Source: Hyphomicrobiales bacterium | Lineage (GTDB): Bacteria; Pseudomonadota; Alphaproteobacteria; Rhizobiales; Xanthobacteraceae | Length of the DNA: 41,998 nt | Direction of reading: 5' to 3' | Assembly (NCBI GenBank): GCA_003135415.1 | Contig: PLBP01000030.1 | Span: forward strand, 56,393 to 98,390 | Shown: in pieces, positions 6,876 through 16,010 of the stretch | Numbering within the stretch: the first letter of the stretch is position 1 | Layout of the letters: each line of letters opens with the position of its first letter | Position numbers and translations under genes: made by a program | The notes under the pieces: generated by a model | Seen by the model: only the letters and a program-made list of their open reading frames with translations | Databases searched by the model: none | Told to the model about the DNA's origin: nothing

Positions 6876-7807
6876 ATGCTGACTAAGCGCAGTGTGCTCC
6901 TTGCGCTGACTTTTTGCCTAGCATTGCTTGGAGATTCTTGGGGTCAATCACAGCAACCTTCCCCAAAGAGAAATTGAGTCAACCACAACAGACCGAACCC
7001 AACGCAGCCCAACAACGACCTGCAATCGATCAGCGCGGCACCGATCAAATGCCGCTTACAGTAAAAATACTCCCCGCCCAAAAGACTGAGCCAGATACTA
7101 CTGCAGAGCGCGAAGAGCACGAAGAAAAGGCGGCGCTCGATAGGCGACTCGTTTTGTTTAATGGCTTGCTCATTGTGGTAGGCTCCTTACAATTCCTCGC
7201 CATTTCGGTACAGGCAATTTTTCTTTGGCTCGCCTTCAAACAAAGTAGACGCCCTGCCGATATCGCTCGCGACGCTATGGTGGCGGGAGAGCGAGCCTTT
7301 GTTTTCGCTATTGATGTATTTCCTATGTGGGAGATCGATCCGGTAACTGGTAATCACAATTGGAGGTTCAGACCAATATGGAAAAACAGCGGCGACACCC
7401 CCACTGGAAACATGACGATGCACACCGAATGCGAGCTTCCCAGTTCTCAATTGCCTCCGGGCTTTGATTTCAATTACCCGACCACTCAAATAGGAACCGC
7501 CTTGATTCCGCCGGGTACCACGTGTGCTGGTAGCATTGCTCCTAGACTCCCTTCTCTCGCTATTACGCCGCAGGATATTTTGGACATGCAAGCCGGAAGA
7601 AAAATTCTTTACTTTTGGGGGTGGGCGAAATACCGGGATGTCTTCCCCAATACGCCCGATCACATCACCAGATTCTGTTGGATGATTGTATCTACCGGTA
7701 CCCCTTTGACCTTTGTGTCGGGCCAAGTTTCGGGACAGCCAAACGCCTTGAACTTTGCCAGTATTCATCACACAGAGGGAAATTGTGCTGACGATGAATG
7801 CGCTTAA
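6876..7807 (+). CDS. Exported/membrane protein of unknown function with an internal -1 frame change
   Basis: The first frame (6876-6977) encodes a good signal peptide (MLTKRSVLLALTFCLALLGD, then SWGQSQQPSPKRN) and stops at TGA 6975-6977. The body continues in the -1 frame (KEKLSQPQQTEPNAAQQ onward) to the stop at 7805-7807. It contains a Pro/Gln-rich linker, the segment DQRGTDQMPLTVKILPA, one transmembrane helix (VLFNGLLIVVGSLQFLAISV) and a periplasmic or cytosolic domain of some 180 residues with several Cys. I recall relatives in Bradyrhizobium-type genomes that carry signal peptide, Q-rich linker and helix in one frame. The junction is C CCA AAG (6962-6968), a canonical -1 slippery heptamer. 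It may be programmed frameshifting, a disabling mutation or a sequence error. The gene is AT-richer than its neighbours. A frame-internal TTG (6914) or ATG (7049) are weaker alternative starts. Confidence 0.6.
6962..6968 (+). promoter_or_regulatory. Candidate -1 ribosomal slippery site C CCA AAG
   Basis: In the signal-peptide frame the codons are TCC CCA AAG AGA AAT TGA. The heptamer fits X XXY YYZ (X=C, Y=A, Z=G). A -1 slip re-pairs on CCC AAA and continues GAG AAA TTG, which is exactly the frame of the downstream body. The zero-frame stop follows two codons after the heptamer. I did not see an obvious strong stem-loop just downstream, which weakens the programmed-frameshift reading. Confidence 0.35.
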
Positions 7808-7860
7808 AAATTAAGAACCAGCCCGTCGAATCAAGGATCAAAACCAAAAAAATCGTCTGT

Positions 7861-8862
7861 CTATGGCTTGGCGGGCGCGGGTTTCACTTGCGCGGTGCGC
7901 GAAAATCCGGGCACGCGCGCAAGCAATGTTTTGACCGGATCGCTGATCCACGCCTTGGTCACAAAATCATTGTGCACGACCTCATCGCCGTTGCTGACGA
8001 AGGCGATGCTGCCTTCGGCGAGACGCAGCGGAAGCGTTTGCTGAAACTTCACCTTTTGATCGGAAAGTATTTTTTGCAGCGCGTCGTTTTCGTCGCGCGT
8101 CGATTTTGTATAGGCGCTGACGAAAAACGCCGGCGGCCTCGCCGTGAGCCAGGTCGCGACCTTGTCGCTCTCAGCGAACAACGCATCGAGCAAGATCATG
8201 CCGCGCACGCGATTCTGCGCGCCGCCGTCATAAACCGACCAGACGGCGGGGAGATACCCGCCGCTATAGGCGACCATTACCACCGGCGCCTGGGCGAAAA
8301 CCGCGTGGGTGCTTTCGTGCCCATAGAGTTTGGCGAGACGCGCCGCCGCCTCATCAAGGAAGCGTGCGAAAAAGCCCGGCTCCCAAAACCGTCCGGCGCT
8401 GGAATCGAGCGCGTCGACGGCGAGCTGCGGCGCGACCAGGACCGCGTTCAAGCCCGACTCCGCGACCTGGCGCGGCACTTGCTGGCGGTCGCGCACGTCG
8501 CGCGCGAGCGTCGCGAGGTTGCCGTGGAAATAGAGAACGATCAGCACAGGCTTCTTCGGGTCGAAGCCCTTGGGGATCGACAACAGCACGCGGCGGTCGT
8601 TGTAGGTCTCTTCCCAATAGACGCCGCCGCGCGCCGAGGTATGCCCGCGCCGGTCGCCGTCGGCGGCATCGAGAAACGGAAGCCCCTTTTCTGGGATTTC
8701 GCCGCGATAGGGGAAGGCGGAGTTGTCGAATTCGATTAGAGCGATTTTCGCGTGCGGCAGCGGCTCGGCTGCGAGCGGCGAGAGGGCCGCGCCTTGCAAA
8801 AGCACGAAGGCGCCGGCTGAAAACCGAACCAGAGTCGATCGCAGCGTTGCCCGCATGATCAT
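7861..8862 (-). CDS. Exported alpha/beta hydrolase-like protein
   Basis: A 333-residue protein with a signal peptide (MIMRATLRSTLVRFSAGAFV, then LLQGAALSPLAA; likely cleavage near residue 32). The mature part has alpha/beta-hydrolase features: strand plus oxyanion loop LIVLYFHGN (about 107-115), nucleophile elbow VAYSGGY (Ser200) and a late His in VSNGDEVVHND. The substrate is unknown. The ATG at 8862 overlaps the stop of the upstream membrane protein as ATGA, so translation is coupled. It is the last gene of the three-gene minus-strand operon. The frame stays open upstream to 9564, but that part lies wholly inside the neighbour gene and is Arg/His-rich shadow. Confidence 0.85.
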   Translation of the reverse strand: MIMRATLRSTLVRFSAGAFVLLQGAALSPLAAEPLPHAKIALIEFDNSAFPYRGEIPEKGLPFLDAADGDRRGHTSARGGVYWEETYNDRRVLLSIPKGFDPKKPVLIVLYFHGNLATLARDVRDRQQVPRQVAESGLNAVLVAPQLAVDALDSSAGRFWEPGFFARFLDEAAARLAKLYGHESTHAVFAQAPVVMVAYSGGYLPAVWSVYDGGAQNRVRGMILLDALFAESDKVATWLTARPPAFFVSAYTKSTRDENDALQKILSDQKVKFQQTLPLRLAEGSIAFVSNGDEVVHNDFVTKAWISDPVKTLLARVPGFSRTAQVKPAPAKP

Positions 8863-11492
8863 GCCGCCGCTTCGATCGGCCTTTGCGTTCCGAGCGGCAA
8901 CAGCACGGCGAAGAAGGCCATCATCGCCAAGAGATAGGCGCAGCCGCTGACGATCAGAACGGTGGAGAGGCCATAAGACGTGGCGAGAATAGGAACCAGC
9001 GCGGCGCCAATTACCGAGAAGCAGCCATTGATGCCCCAGGCCCACAGGAACATGTGATCCTTGCCGAGGCGGGCGAGCGACGTCATCGCGGTCGGCATCG
9101 GAAAGCCCATGAGGAAGGCCGGCGGGAAAATCAGCGCGAAGCAGAAGACGAGGCGTAGCCAATAATTGAAAGTTCCGATGAAATCGAGCGCGCGGTCGAG
9201 GAAAAGACCGTAGCCGATTAGGAGCGCGCCGATGGCGAGGAAGATGATCGGCATGGTTTGGCGTGCGCGGTCGAGGAAGCGCTCGGAAACGAGGCTGCCG
9301 AGGCCGGAGAAGACGAGCATGCCGGTGATCAGCACCGATGCGGAGACGATGGGATTGCTCAGCGCCAGAATAAATTCGGCGATCAGGCCGACCTCGACCA
9401 TGATGTAGCCGAGCCCGAGGCAGGCGAAATACACGATGGTGCGGAACTTGCCGGGATAGTGGCTGAAGATCGTGCGCCAGCCGAAAATCACCGGCAGCGC
9501 CACCAGCGAGGTCGCCGTGATGCAGGCGATCGCGAGCGTCGCCCACAATAAAATATATCCCCACTCGTCCTGAAAGAGTTCCAGCCGGTCGGTGATGCGG
9601 GGCAAATCGGCGGGCCGTACGTAGGCCGCGAAATAGGGCCGCGTATTGGTGAGGATGCGGGTATCGAAGACGTAGCTCCTGGCGATGTCGTCCCAGCCGC
9701 CGTGAACGAGGCGGTCCCAGGTCAATTGTCCCATCGTCGTCGCCGGCACGGTGGAGGCGGGCTGGTTCGGGTCGCTGCCCTCAGCGGGTGAATCGGGCGG
9801 CGGCTCGTCCTTGGGCTCGTCGCCGGGAGGAGCCGCGTCGAAGAAAATCTGGTTCTTGTAGCCATCGAGAACTTCCGCCGTCTTGGCGTTGTCGTAGACG
9901 AGGCCCGGCGAATAGATCTCGTCGAAGGACATCGCGCGCGTGTGCGCGCGCAACTTCTCGACTTCGTCGGCGGTGAAGCCGTTCCGCTTGTAGAGCACCG
10001 TCGCGGTGGACAGGTAGCTCGCGGCGACGAAGAAGCGGTTGGAGATATCACCGTCGAGGTCGTGCGCCGCGGCCGCCATGGTGGTGTAGAGCTTGAGCAC
10101 CGATTTCGGCGGCTCTTCCTTGTTCCACAGCGTCACCGACAAGACGCCGCCGTCTTTCAGCGCGCGCATGTAGCTCCGCATGGCTTCCCGCGTGTAGGAG
10201 AATTTCTCGACGATGGCGAAGCCGCCGGGATTCGAAAGGCCCGCCGAGTCGGCGAGGCTGAGATCGATCACGTCGTAACGGTTTTGGGTGTAGGCAAGAT
10301 AAAGACGCCCGTCGTAATCGATCACGCGCACTTTCGGGTTGTGCAAAATGTCGCCGGTGAAATCGCGGAGGTCCTTGTCCCCTTGAAAGGCCGCGAGCAC
10401 CGCGGGATTGCCCTCGGCGACGGTGACGGTTTTCGAATTCTTGAGCGCGACCGAAGCCGAAAGGCCGCCGCCGAATTGAACCACGAAGGTGTCGGGCGCG
10501 TTCTTGATGAGATACGGATAATACATCGAGAGGTAGCGGAAATAATCGGTCTCATTGGGCGGAAGATCCCGGATGATGCCGCTCGGGCCGTCGCCGTCGA
10601 TATACATGCCGAGATAAGCGTTCGGCGGCATCATCGGCAGGTTAAAGGCCGCGTTGTCGGAAAGCCCCGGCGCGAAGTGGAGGTAGGAGCTGGAGTAAAC
10701 CTCCATATATCCGAACGGCGAGGCGCGCTCGTAGACGCGGGCACTGTCGGGAAATTTGCGGGCATAGGCGACGCCCTTGTAATCGGAGACCGCGAGCTTC
10801 CGAATGTCGAGGAGATCGGGCAGCGTGAAGTGCGCGGCGACCGCGAGGGCCGCGCAGGCGACCAGCCAAAAACTTCCGCGCCGGTGATCGACCGCCTCGA
10901 ACCACAGCACCGTGCCGACGAACCACAGTAGAAGCGGAATGACGATCAGGTTGTCGGGATTGATCAGGAACATCGCGCCGAGAAACACCAGCCCGCCGAT
11001 GCCGGAACCGGTGAGGTCGGCGAAGTAAACGCGGCCGAAGATTTTTTGCGCTTTCAAGAAAACAGTGCCGAGAAACACCGCGCCCGCGAGGAACGGCAGC
11101 ATGTAGAGCAGGAAATTCTCCAACAGGCGCCATTTCTGCATCGGATCGGAAATCAGGAAGATGGCGTTGAACGGGATCTGCTGGGCGACGAGGTTCGCCG
11201 CCACCATCAAGGGCCCGAACAGGAACAGCGAAGCCGCGGCGACGCCGTGCCAATGGCGCTCGAACCAGCTTTTGGCGATGCACATCACGGCGCTGGTGAG
11301 TCCAAAGCCGAGCATGGCGAGGCTGACGACGAGCGAGCCGAAATGCGCCCAGCTCCCGACCGAGAATATCCGCATGATGCAGATTTGCAGTGCGATCACG
11401 GCGCCGGCGACGAGCCCGACTGAAAGATAAAGATAGGGCCGCGGCCGGATGTCGAGGCCTAGCCCGGGCGCGCCCGGCCGATCGAGGCTCAT
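8859..11492 (-). CDS. Membrane-integrated spermidine synthase-like protein
   Basis: An 877-residue protein with three parts. First come about seven transmembrane helices (residues 20-230). A soluble Rossmann-like methyltransferase/aminopropyltransferase domain follows, with FVVQFGGGLSAS as glycine motif near 341-343 and an acidic residue at the end of the next strand (VAEGNP). A second bundle of about seven helices runs from about 655 to the end. This is the architecture of polytopic spermidine-synthase-like proteins. Classical SpeE transfers aminopropyl from decarboxylated SAM to putrescine; whether this protein does so is unknown because the glycine motif is divergent. A Pro/Asp/Glu-rich insert (PPGDEPKDEPPPDSPAEGSD) interrupts the soluble domain. 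ATG 11492 is preferred over TTG 11498. Confidence 0.85.
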   Translation of the reverse strand: MSLDRPGAPGLGLDIRPRPYLYLSVGLVAGAVIALQICIMRIFSVGSWAHFGSLVVSLAMLGFGLTSAVMCIAKSWFERHWHGVAAASLFLFGPLMVAANLVAQQIPFNAIFLISDPMQKWRLLENFLLYMLPFLAGAVFLGTVFLKAQKIFGRVYFADLTGSGIGGLVFLGAMFLINPDNLIVIPLLLWFVGTVLWFEAVDHRRGSFWLVACAALAVAAHFTLPDLLDIRKLAVSDYKGVAYARKFPDSARVYERASPFGYMEVYSSSYLHFAPGLSDNAAFNLPMMPPNAYLGMYIDGDGPSGIIRDLPPNETDYFRYLSMYYPYLIKNAPDTFVVQFGGGLSASVALKNSKTVTVAEGNPAVLAAFQGDKDLRDFTGDILHNPKVRVIDYDGRLYLAYTQNRYDVIDLSLADSAGLSNPGGFAIVEKFSYTREAMRSYMRALKDGGVLSVTLWNKEEPPKSVLKLYTTMAAAAHDLDGDISNRFFVAASYLSTATVLYKRNGFTADEVEKLRAHTRAMSFDEIYSPGLVYDNAKTAEVLDGYKNQIFFDAAPPGDEPKDEPPPDSPAEGSDPNQPASTVPATTMGQLTWDRLVHGGWDDIARSYVFDTRILTNTRPYFAAYVRPADLPRITDRLELFQDEWGYILLWATLAIACITATSLVALPVIFGWRTIFSHYPGKFRTIVYFACLGLGYIMVEVGLIAEFILALSNPIVSASVLITGMLVFSGLGSLVSERFLDRARQTMPIIFLAIGALLIGYGLFLDRALDFIGTFNYWLRLVFCFALIFPPAFLMGFPMPTAMTSLARLGKDHMFLWAWGINGCFSVIGAALVPILATSYGLSTVLIVSGCAYLLAMMAFFAVLLPLGTQRPIEAAA

Positions 11493-11511
11493 CGGCAACT
11501 GTCCGTGCGCG

Positions 11512-12381
11512 TCACTGGTTGTGCGTGCCCTTGATCACGTCGCCTTCGAGCTTGGTGAAGGCGACGAACGGGACGATCTTGCCGTTGTAAATATCGGAGC
11601 GCGCGATCGTCATCTGGCCGTTGGGGCCCTGTTCCTTCGTAACCTTGAGCACGCGTTGCGCGCCGGGCGGGCCGACCGGGATCACCATGACGCCGCCGGG
11701 TTTCAGCTGCTGCAGAAGCGGCGGCGGGATGTGGTCGATGCCGCAGGTGACGATGATCTTGTCGAAGGGGGCCGCTTCCTCCCAGCCGTAATAGCCGTCG
11801 GCGTTCTTGGAGGTGATCGACTTGAACTCGCTATAGCCGTGATCGATCAACGCGTCGTAAATCCCGCGCGTGCGGCTCGCCAGCGGGCGGATGATCTCGA
11901 TCGTCCACACCTTATCGGTGAGATTGGAGAGATAGGCCGACTGATAGCCGGAGCCGGTGCCGATCTCGAGCACTTTCTCGCCGAGCTTGACGTCTATCGT
12001 CGAGGTCATGCGGCTCACGAGATGTGGGCCGGAGATGGTGACGCCGTAACCGATGTCGAGAAAATCGTGCTCATAGACGCGGCCGAGATTTTGCTTCAGC
12101 ACGAACTCCTCGCGCGGCGTCATCAGGAAGGCGCGCGTGTTGCGCTTTTCCCATAAATCCTTGTTGCGGAGAAGCACTTCGTAGCGGCTCCAGCGCAGGC
12201 CGAGGAAATTGGGGTTCTCGCCGCGGTTCGATTGCATCCAGCCGATGAACGCTTCGCGGCTATTGGTCGGCGGAAAGATATCGAAACTGTAGGGCTTGGG
12301 GACGTTGGCCCCGGCGTTACGCGGGAGGAGGGTGCCCGCGACCGCGGCCGCCGAAGAAAAAAGAAAAGTGCGTCTGTGCAA
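11512..12381 (-). CDS. Tat-exported protein-L-isoaspartate O-methyltransferase-like protein
   Basis: A 289-residue protein of the PCMT family. PCMT methylates L-isoaspartyl residues with SAM to start repair of damaged proteins. SAM motif I is KVLEIGTGSGYQS (about 136-148), and the preceding GVTISGPHLVSRM matches the PCMT active-site segment (usually TISQPxxVA), here with a changed loop. The N-terminus MHRRTFLFSSAAAVAGTLLP is a twin-arginine-like signal, which is unusual for PCMT. Start choice: GGGAGGA lies five bases before TTG 12379-12381; the longer frame from ATG 12477 lacks a ribosome site and puts the RR motif too far inside. It heads the operon with the membrane spermidine synthase-like gene (20-base gap). 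Confidence 0.85.
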   Translation of the reverse strand: MHRRTFLFSSAAAVAGTLLPRNAGANVPKPYSFDIFPPTNSREAFIGWMQSNRGENPNFLGLRWSRYEVLLRNKDLWEKRNTRAFLMTPREEFVLKQNLGRVYEHDFLDIGYGVTISGPHLVSRMTSTIDVKLGEKVLEIGTGSGYQSAYLSNLTDKVWTIEIIRPLASRTRGIYDALIDHGYSEFKSITSKNADGYYGWEEAAPFDKIIVTCGIDHIPPPLLQQLKPGGVMVIPVGPPGAQRVLKVTKEQGPNGQMTIARSDIYNGKIVPFVAFTKLEGDVIKGTHNQ

Positions 12382-12714
12382 GGCAATCCTCCCGTCCGCG
12401 ATCCGTAGCCGGTCGTGGCTTGCGGGAATCGGCGGCGATACTAATCGAGCGTGAATGTGGGCGCCATCATGACGCAAAGCGTCGTCCCGAACCCTTTATC
12501 ATAAATTCGGTCGCCGCCAGCGGTTGAAATGGGCGAGCGGATTTCCCGGGGCGAACAACCCTCCGCGCGAATTTCGCCATAGTCGAACTTTCATACTGGC
12601 GGCTTCGGGGTGCGACATCGCAGACTCCGTCAAGCTTTCCGCCACCCGGCCTGGCCTTGACGCTGAGAGACCATCAATGGTGATCTAATCGCCAGGCTGG
12701 GAAGAGGAAAACTC
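12382..12714. other. Divergent intergenic region, no gene seen
   Basis: 333 bases between the minus-strand PCMT operon and the plus-strand protease. It must contain both promoters, but I see no convincing sigma-70 or EcfG-type pair. A small hairpin GACGC-aaa-GCGTC occurs at 12471-12483. A TTGACG at 12657-12662 lacks a clear partner -10 box. No credible short coding frame is visible. Confidence 0.6.
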
Positions 12715-13731
12715 ATGCACACGAAAGTATATAATTTGGCCCTCGTCACGGGCGCCTTCGCGCTTGCCGCCGCTTTCGCGCTATCGGCTAGCGCCGAAGG
12801 AATGAAGGGGCCGAAGACGCCGTATGATCTCGCCAAGGAGAGGTTAGGCTCTGCGGATCCGAGCCATCAGAAAGTTTACGGCGGGAAGGACGCCCCTCCG
12901 GGCGCGTTTCCGTTCCAGGTATCGTTGCTTCAGGCCGAGGCAAAAAAGGGCGATGAATTCAACTACCACTTTTGCGGCGGCTCGCTGATCGCGGACACCT
13001 GGGTGCTGACGGCGGGTCATTGCGTGACTTCCGAAGGCGAGATTCTCGATCCGACGCGCATCAACGTCTATGTCGGCTCAACCGATTTCAAGAACGGCGA
13101 CCGGATTGCGGTCAAATCGGTTTACCGGCATCCGCAATACAACGCCGATTTCACCGACAACGACGTGGCACTTTTGAAGCTCGAACGCGCGCCGAAGAAA
13201 GAGGTCAAGGTCGGCAAGATCAACTTGATCGACGCCACCAAGGACTCAACGTTGGAGACGCCGGGCACGGATCTCACGATCGTCGGCTGGGGAACCACCG
13301 AGCAAGGCTCGCTTTCGAGGACCTTGCGCTACACCTCGGTCAAGATAGTGGATCGCACGGAGTGCAACAACAATATCCTGCAGAACCGGGCGACGAGCCT
13401 CGACGACAGCCTGTCGGGAATTGTCCGCAGCTTCCGGATTCCCGACGACAAGGTAAGTGCTATCCGCCAGTCGATCCTCGACAATGCCGGCCAGATCGTG
13501 AACGAGAACATGATTTGCGCGGGCGATCCCAAGCCGGATCCCGCCGCGCAATTCGTGCATGACACCTGCCAGGGCGACAGCGGCGGGCCGTTGGTCGCGA
13601 AGTCCACCGACAAGGCGACCCAGGTCGGGATCGTCAGCTGGGGCGAGGGCTGTGGCGTTCCCAAGTTGCACGGCGTCTATACCCGGCTCGGCAAGTTCAT
13701 GGATTGGGTGAAGTCGACCGCGACGAACTGA
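12715..13731 (+). CDS. Secreted trypsin-like serine protease (family S1)
   Basis: A 338-residue exported protease. The signal peptide (residues 1-27, ASA) is followed by a propeptide of about 25 residues and the zymogen site HQK/VYGG (Lys53-Val54). The triad is complete: His102 (TAGHC), Asp150 (TDNDVALLKL) and Ser289 (CQGDSGGPL). Asp283, six residues before the Ser, and the WGEGCG segment define a trypsin-like S1 pocket, so cleavage after Arg/Lys is expected. An insert of some 40 residues (about 222-262) sits before the last Cys pairs. GAGG lies seven bases before the ATG. The two metacaspase genes are adjacent. Bacterial trypsins of this type are secreted or periplasmic; self or metacaspase activation after Lys53 is possible but inferred. 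Confidence 0.95.
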   Translation: MHTKVYNLALVTGAFALAAAFALSASAEGMKGPKTPYDLAKERLGSADPSHQKVYGGKDAPPGAFPFQVSLLQAEAKKGDEFNYHFCGGSLIADTWVLTAGHCVTSEGEILDPTRINVYVGSTDFKNGDRIAVKSVYRHPQYNADFTDNDVALLKLERAPKKEVKVGKINLIDATKDSTLETPGTDLTIVGWGTTEQGSLSRTLRYTSVKIVDRTECNNNILQNRATSLDDSLSGIVRSFRIPDDKVSAIRQSILDNAGQIVNENMICAGDPKPDPAAQFVHDTCQGDSGGPLVAKSTDKATQVGIVSWGEGCGVPKLHGVYTRLGKFMDWVKSTATN

Positions 13732-13755
13732 GGTAATGGGCCTGGACGCATCACC

Positions 13756-15918
13756 TCACTTCCGGGCGCGGTGATCCAGGTCCCATTCCACCAAGGTGAC
13801 GGTGGCGGCGTTCTTGTCGACGGACCTTCGTCCCTCGGCGCCGTCCGTCAATCCGTCATCGAAGCCGAGTTGATCGGATGCGCCTCTCGATGCGCCGGCG
13901 TCGGTATTATTCAGGTTCATGATGTCGTCGAAGTTGCGCGCCGCCACGTTCTGCCGTTGCGGCGTCGACAGGATCGCCAGCGTATAGCGGGCGAAATCGG
14001 AACCGCCGGGCTCCGCCAGACCATAATTGAAGCTGCAGGTTCTGATCGCGCGCGGCCCGAGCGAGGTGTCTTTTCCGCGTTGATCGCAAATGTCGTGGAA
14101 GTTCCAGTTGTGATCGATCAAGAAGAGATTCACGAAGCGCGATGAGGGTCCCTCATTGGTGATGTTGATCCGCACGCGCGTGCAGGGGCTGGCGACGAGC
14201 GCGCCTTCGACCGGCTTCATTTCCGATTGCGGGCCGGGCGCGCATTTCTTCTGTCCCTCGTCATAGCGCAATTGCATCAGGCCGAAATCCACCTTCAGGC
14301 GCGGCCGTTCCTCGATCCGCTCAGCATTCTTGGCGCCGAGCCGCCGCAACCGCTCGACCCGGTAGGCGCGGAGTAAAATCCGCGCGGTCTTGGATTTCAC
14401 TTCGTCGAGCGGCTCGGTGCCGGCAAGTTCGATCGCGGCTCCGGTGTCGAGCTTCGAGGGATCGCTGCCGGCGGGCGCGACGCGGAATCCCTCGCCGGTG
14501 ACCCACCAGACGAAGTCGGGCTTAGAATCGTCGAAGCGCACGCGTCCGCGCAGTTGCTTGCTTTCCGGGCCGGAGGTACGCAACGCATCGAACACTTCCG
14601 CTGCGCGCGCGCGCAGATTTTCCGGCGCCTGTTCCAGGAAGCGGGGCGGGGATACGTCGAAGGCGAAGTCGAGCGGGGATTCCAGCAGCCGCGCATAGCG
14701 CGCGCGCGTGACAATCTCCGAGCCTCCCATGCGGCAGGCGGGATTTCCGTCGACGACAGGGCAGGGATATTCGCGAAGCGGGGAAATCTTTGCTTCGGTC
14801 GCATTCGCCTCAGTCACGAGCGCGTAGCCGCTCGCCTCGGTGTCCTTGCCATTCGGGTTGTCGTAAAGCGCAAGGATCGCCCCTTTTTCGATGCCCTCGG
14901 CAACGCCGGCGTCGACCCCGGAATCGCGCCTGACCGGCCACTGCACGACCGCGCTCGGTGCCGTGTCATGGCCGAAGGCGGGACGATCGAGCAGGTCGCC
15001 TTCGCGGCCGGCCGTCTGGGTGATGCGGGAGCCCGGCTCTCCCATGACGCGGTTCACTGTCTCGATGATCTGGCCATAGGTCAGTTTCGGTTCGCGGGCC
15101 ATCACCGTCACCATGGTGTGGGTAAACGCGGAGCGCCAGGTGGCGTCTTTCGCGGGCACCGATCCCGGCACCGGGATTTCCTTCGACGTCTCGTTAGAGC
15201 GCGAGGCCGAGAAAAATACGTAGCGTCCGCGCTGCTCGGTCGAGCGGCTGGCCGCGGCGGATTCTCCGCGGATGATGGTCTCTTTCTTGGCGGCGGGGGT
15301 CTTGTCCACGCGCACGCCGAGATCCGAGGGCTCGATCAATTTTTCATGGAACTGTCCGCTTCCCCTGAGGCCGGTGCCCGAATAGCAGCTATCGAGGATG
15401 AACCACAGGTCAACGCCCTTGTCGCGGATGCCGTCGGAGAATTCGCCGAGCTGGTAGTCGACGATCGCGTTCTTGATCTCCTTCGCGTTCAGTGCGAGCG
15501 GCGTGGGCTCGACGTCGTAGGGCAAGAAGACCTCGTTGTAACCGTCTTCTTTATCGTGACGCGGATCGCCTTGGTTGGGCTGGTAGGAGCCGTGGCCGGA
15601 AAAATAGACGATGGCGAAGTCGCCCCGCTTTGAGCGATCCGTGAGTGCGCGCAAGGCGTCCATGACAACCCGCCGTGTCGGGTTCTCTGCCGAAATGCCG
15701 TCGGCGATCAGGGTAATATTGCTTTTCTTGAGGCCGCGCTTGAGCAGCAAATCCTCGATTTCCTTCACGTCGTTCTTCGGCGCCAACAGATGCTTGCTCG
15801 GGTCGAGGTGCTCGTAGTTCGAGACGCCGACGATCAGCGCGCGGGTTTCGGCGGCAGCCCGCCCGGGCATGGCGATCGCGGTAAGCGCGAATAGGGCGAC
15901 GAAATTGCCGATCTTCAT
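13756..15918 (-). CDS. Exported metacaspase-like protein (caspase family, C14)
   Basis: A 720-residue protein with a signal peptide (MKIGNFVALFALTAIAMPGR, then AAA). The p20-type caspase domain (about 25-330) has the His/Cys dyad: His109 in YFSGHGSY and Cys178 in ILDSCYSGTG. Metacaspases cleave after Arg or Lys. The C-terminal half is a large region ending in a beta-rich domain (CTRVRINITNEGPSSRFVNL, then FLIDHNWNFHDIC) that is also recognisable in the neighbour at 16360. It is convergent with the trypsin gene (24-base gap) and divergent from the second metacaspase. ATG 15918 is chosen because it begins the signal peptide; the frame extends to a TTG at 15987 without support. Weak ribosome site. 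Confidence 0.9.
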   Translation of the reverse strand: MKIGNFVALFALTAIAMPGRAAAETRALIVGVSNYEHLDPSKHLLAPKNDVKEIEDLLLKRGLKKSNITLIADGISAENPTRRVVMDALRALTDRSKRGDFAIVYFSGHGSYQPNQGDPRHDKEDGYNEVFLPYDVEPTPLALNAKEIKNAIVDYQLGEFSDGIRDKGVDLWFILDSCYSGTGLRGSGQFHEKLIEPSDLGVRVDKTPAAKKETIIRGESAAASRSTEQRGRYVFFSASRSNETSKEIPVPGSVPAKDATWRSAFTHTMVTVMAREPKLTYGQIIETVNRVMGEPGSRITQTAGREGDLLDRPAFGHDTAPSAVVQWPVRRDSGVDAGVAEGIEKGAILALYDNPNGKDTEASGYALVTEANATEAKISPLREYPCPVVDGNPACRMGGSEIVTRARYARLLESPLDFAFDVSPPRFLEQAPENLRARAAEVFDALRTSGPESKQLRGRVRFDDSKPDFVWWVTGEGFRVAPAGSDPSKLDTGAAIELAGTEPLDEVKSKTARILLRAYRVERLRRLGAKNAERIEERPRLKVDFGLMQLRYDEGQKKCAPGPQSEMKPVEGALVASPCTRVRINITNEGPSSRFVNLFLIDHNWNFHDICDQRGKDTSLGPRAIRTCSFNYGLAEPGGSDFARYTLAILSTPQRQNVAARNFDDIMNLNNTDAGASRGASDQLGFDDGLTDGAEGRRSVDKNAATVTLVEWDLDHRARK

Positions 15919-16010
15919 AGAAGTGCCGTTTTCCTGAGCTTGACGGGAAGCGCGGGCGACATGGAAGATAAGCACAACTATGTGCAAATTGCGGTGTCGG
16001 GAGGGTAGAA

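Noticed and set aside
6841-6882. Mini-frame of 13 codons (MNPDIFGKAISGC) before the frame-changed gene
   Set aside because: No ribosome site, and its ATG falls at the expected transcription start from the TATAAT box; a regulatory leader peptide cannot be supported.
8863-9564. Upstream extension of the exported hydrolase frame
   Set aside because: Lies wholly inside the membrane spermidine synthase-like gene in another frame; the coupled ATG at 8862 gives a proper signal peptide.
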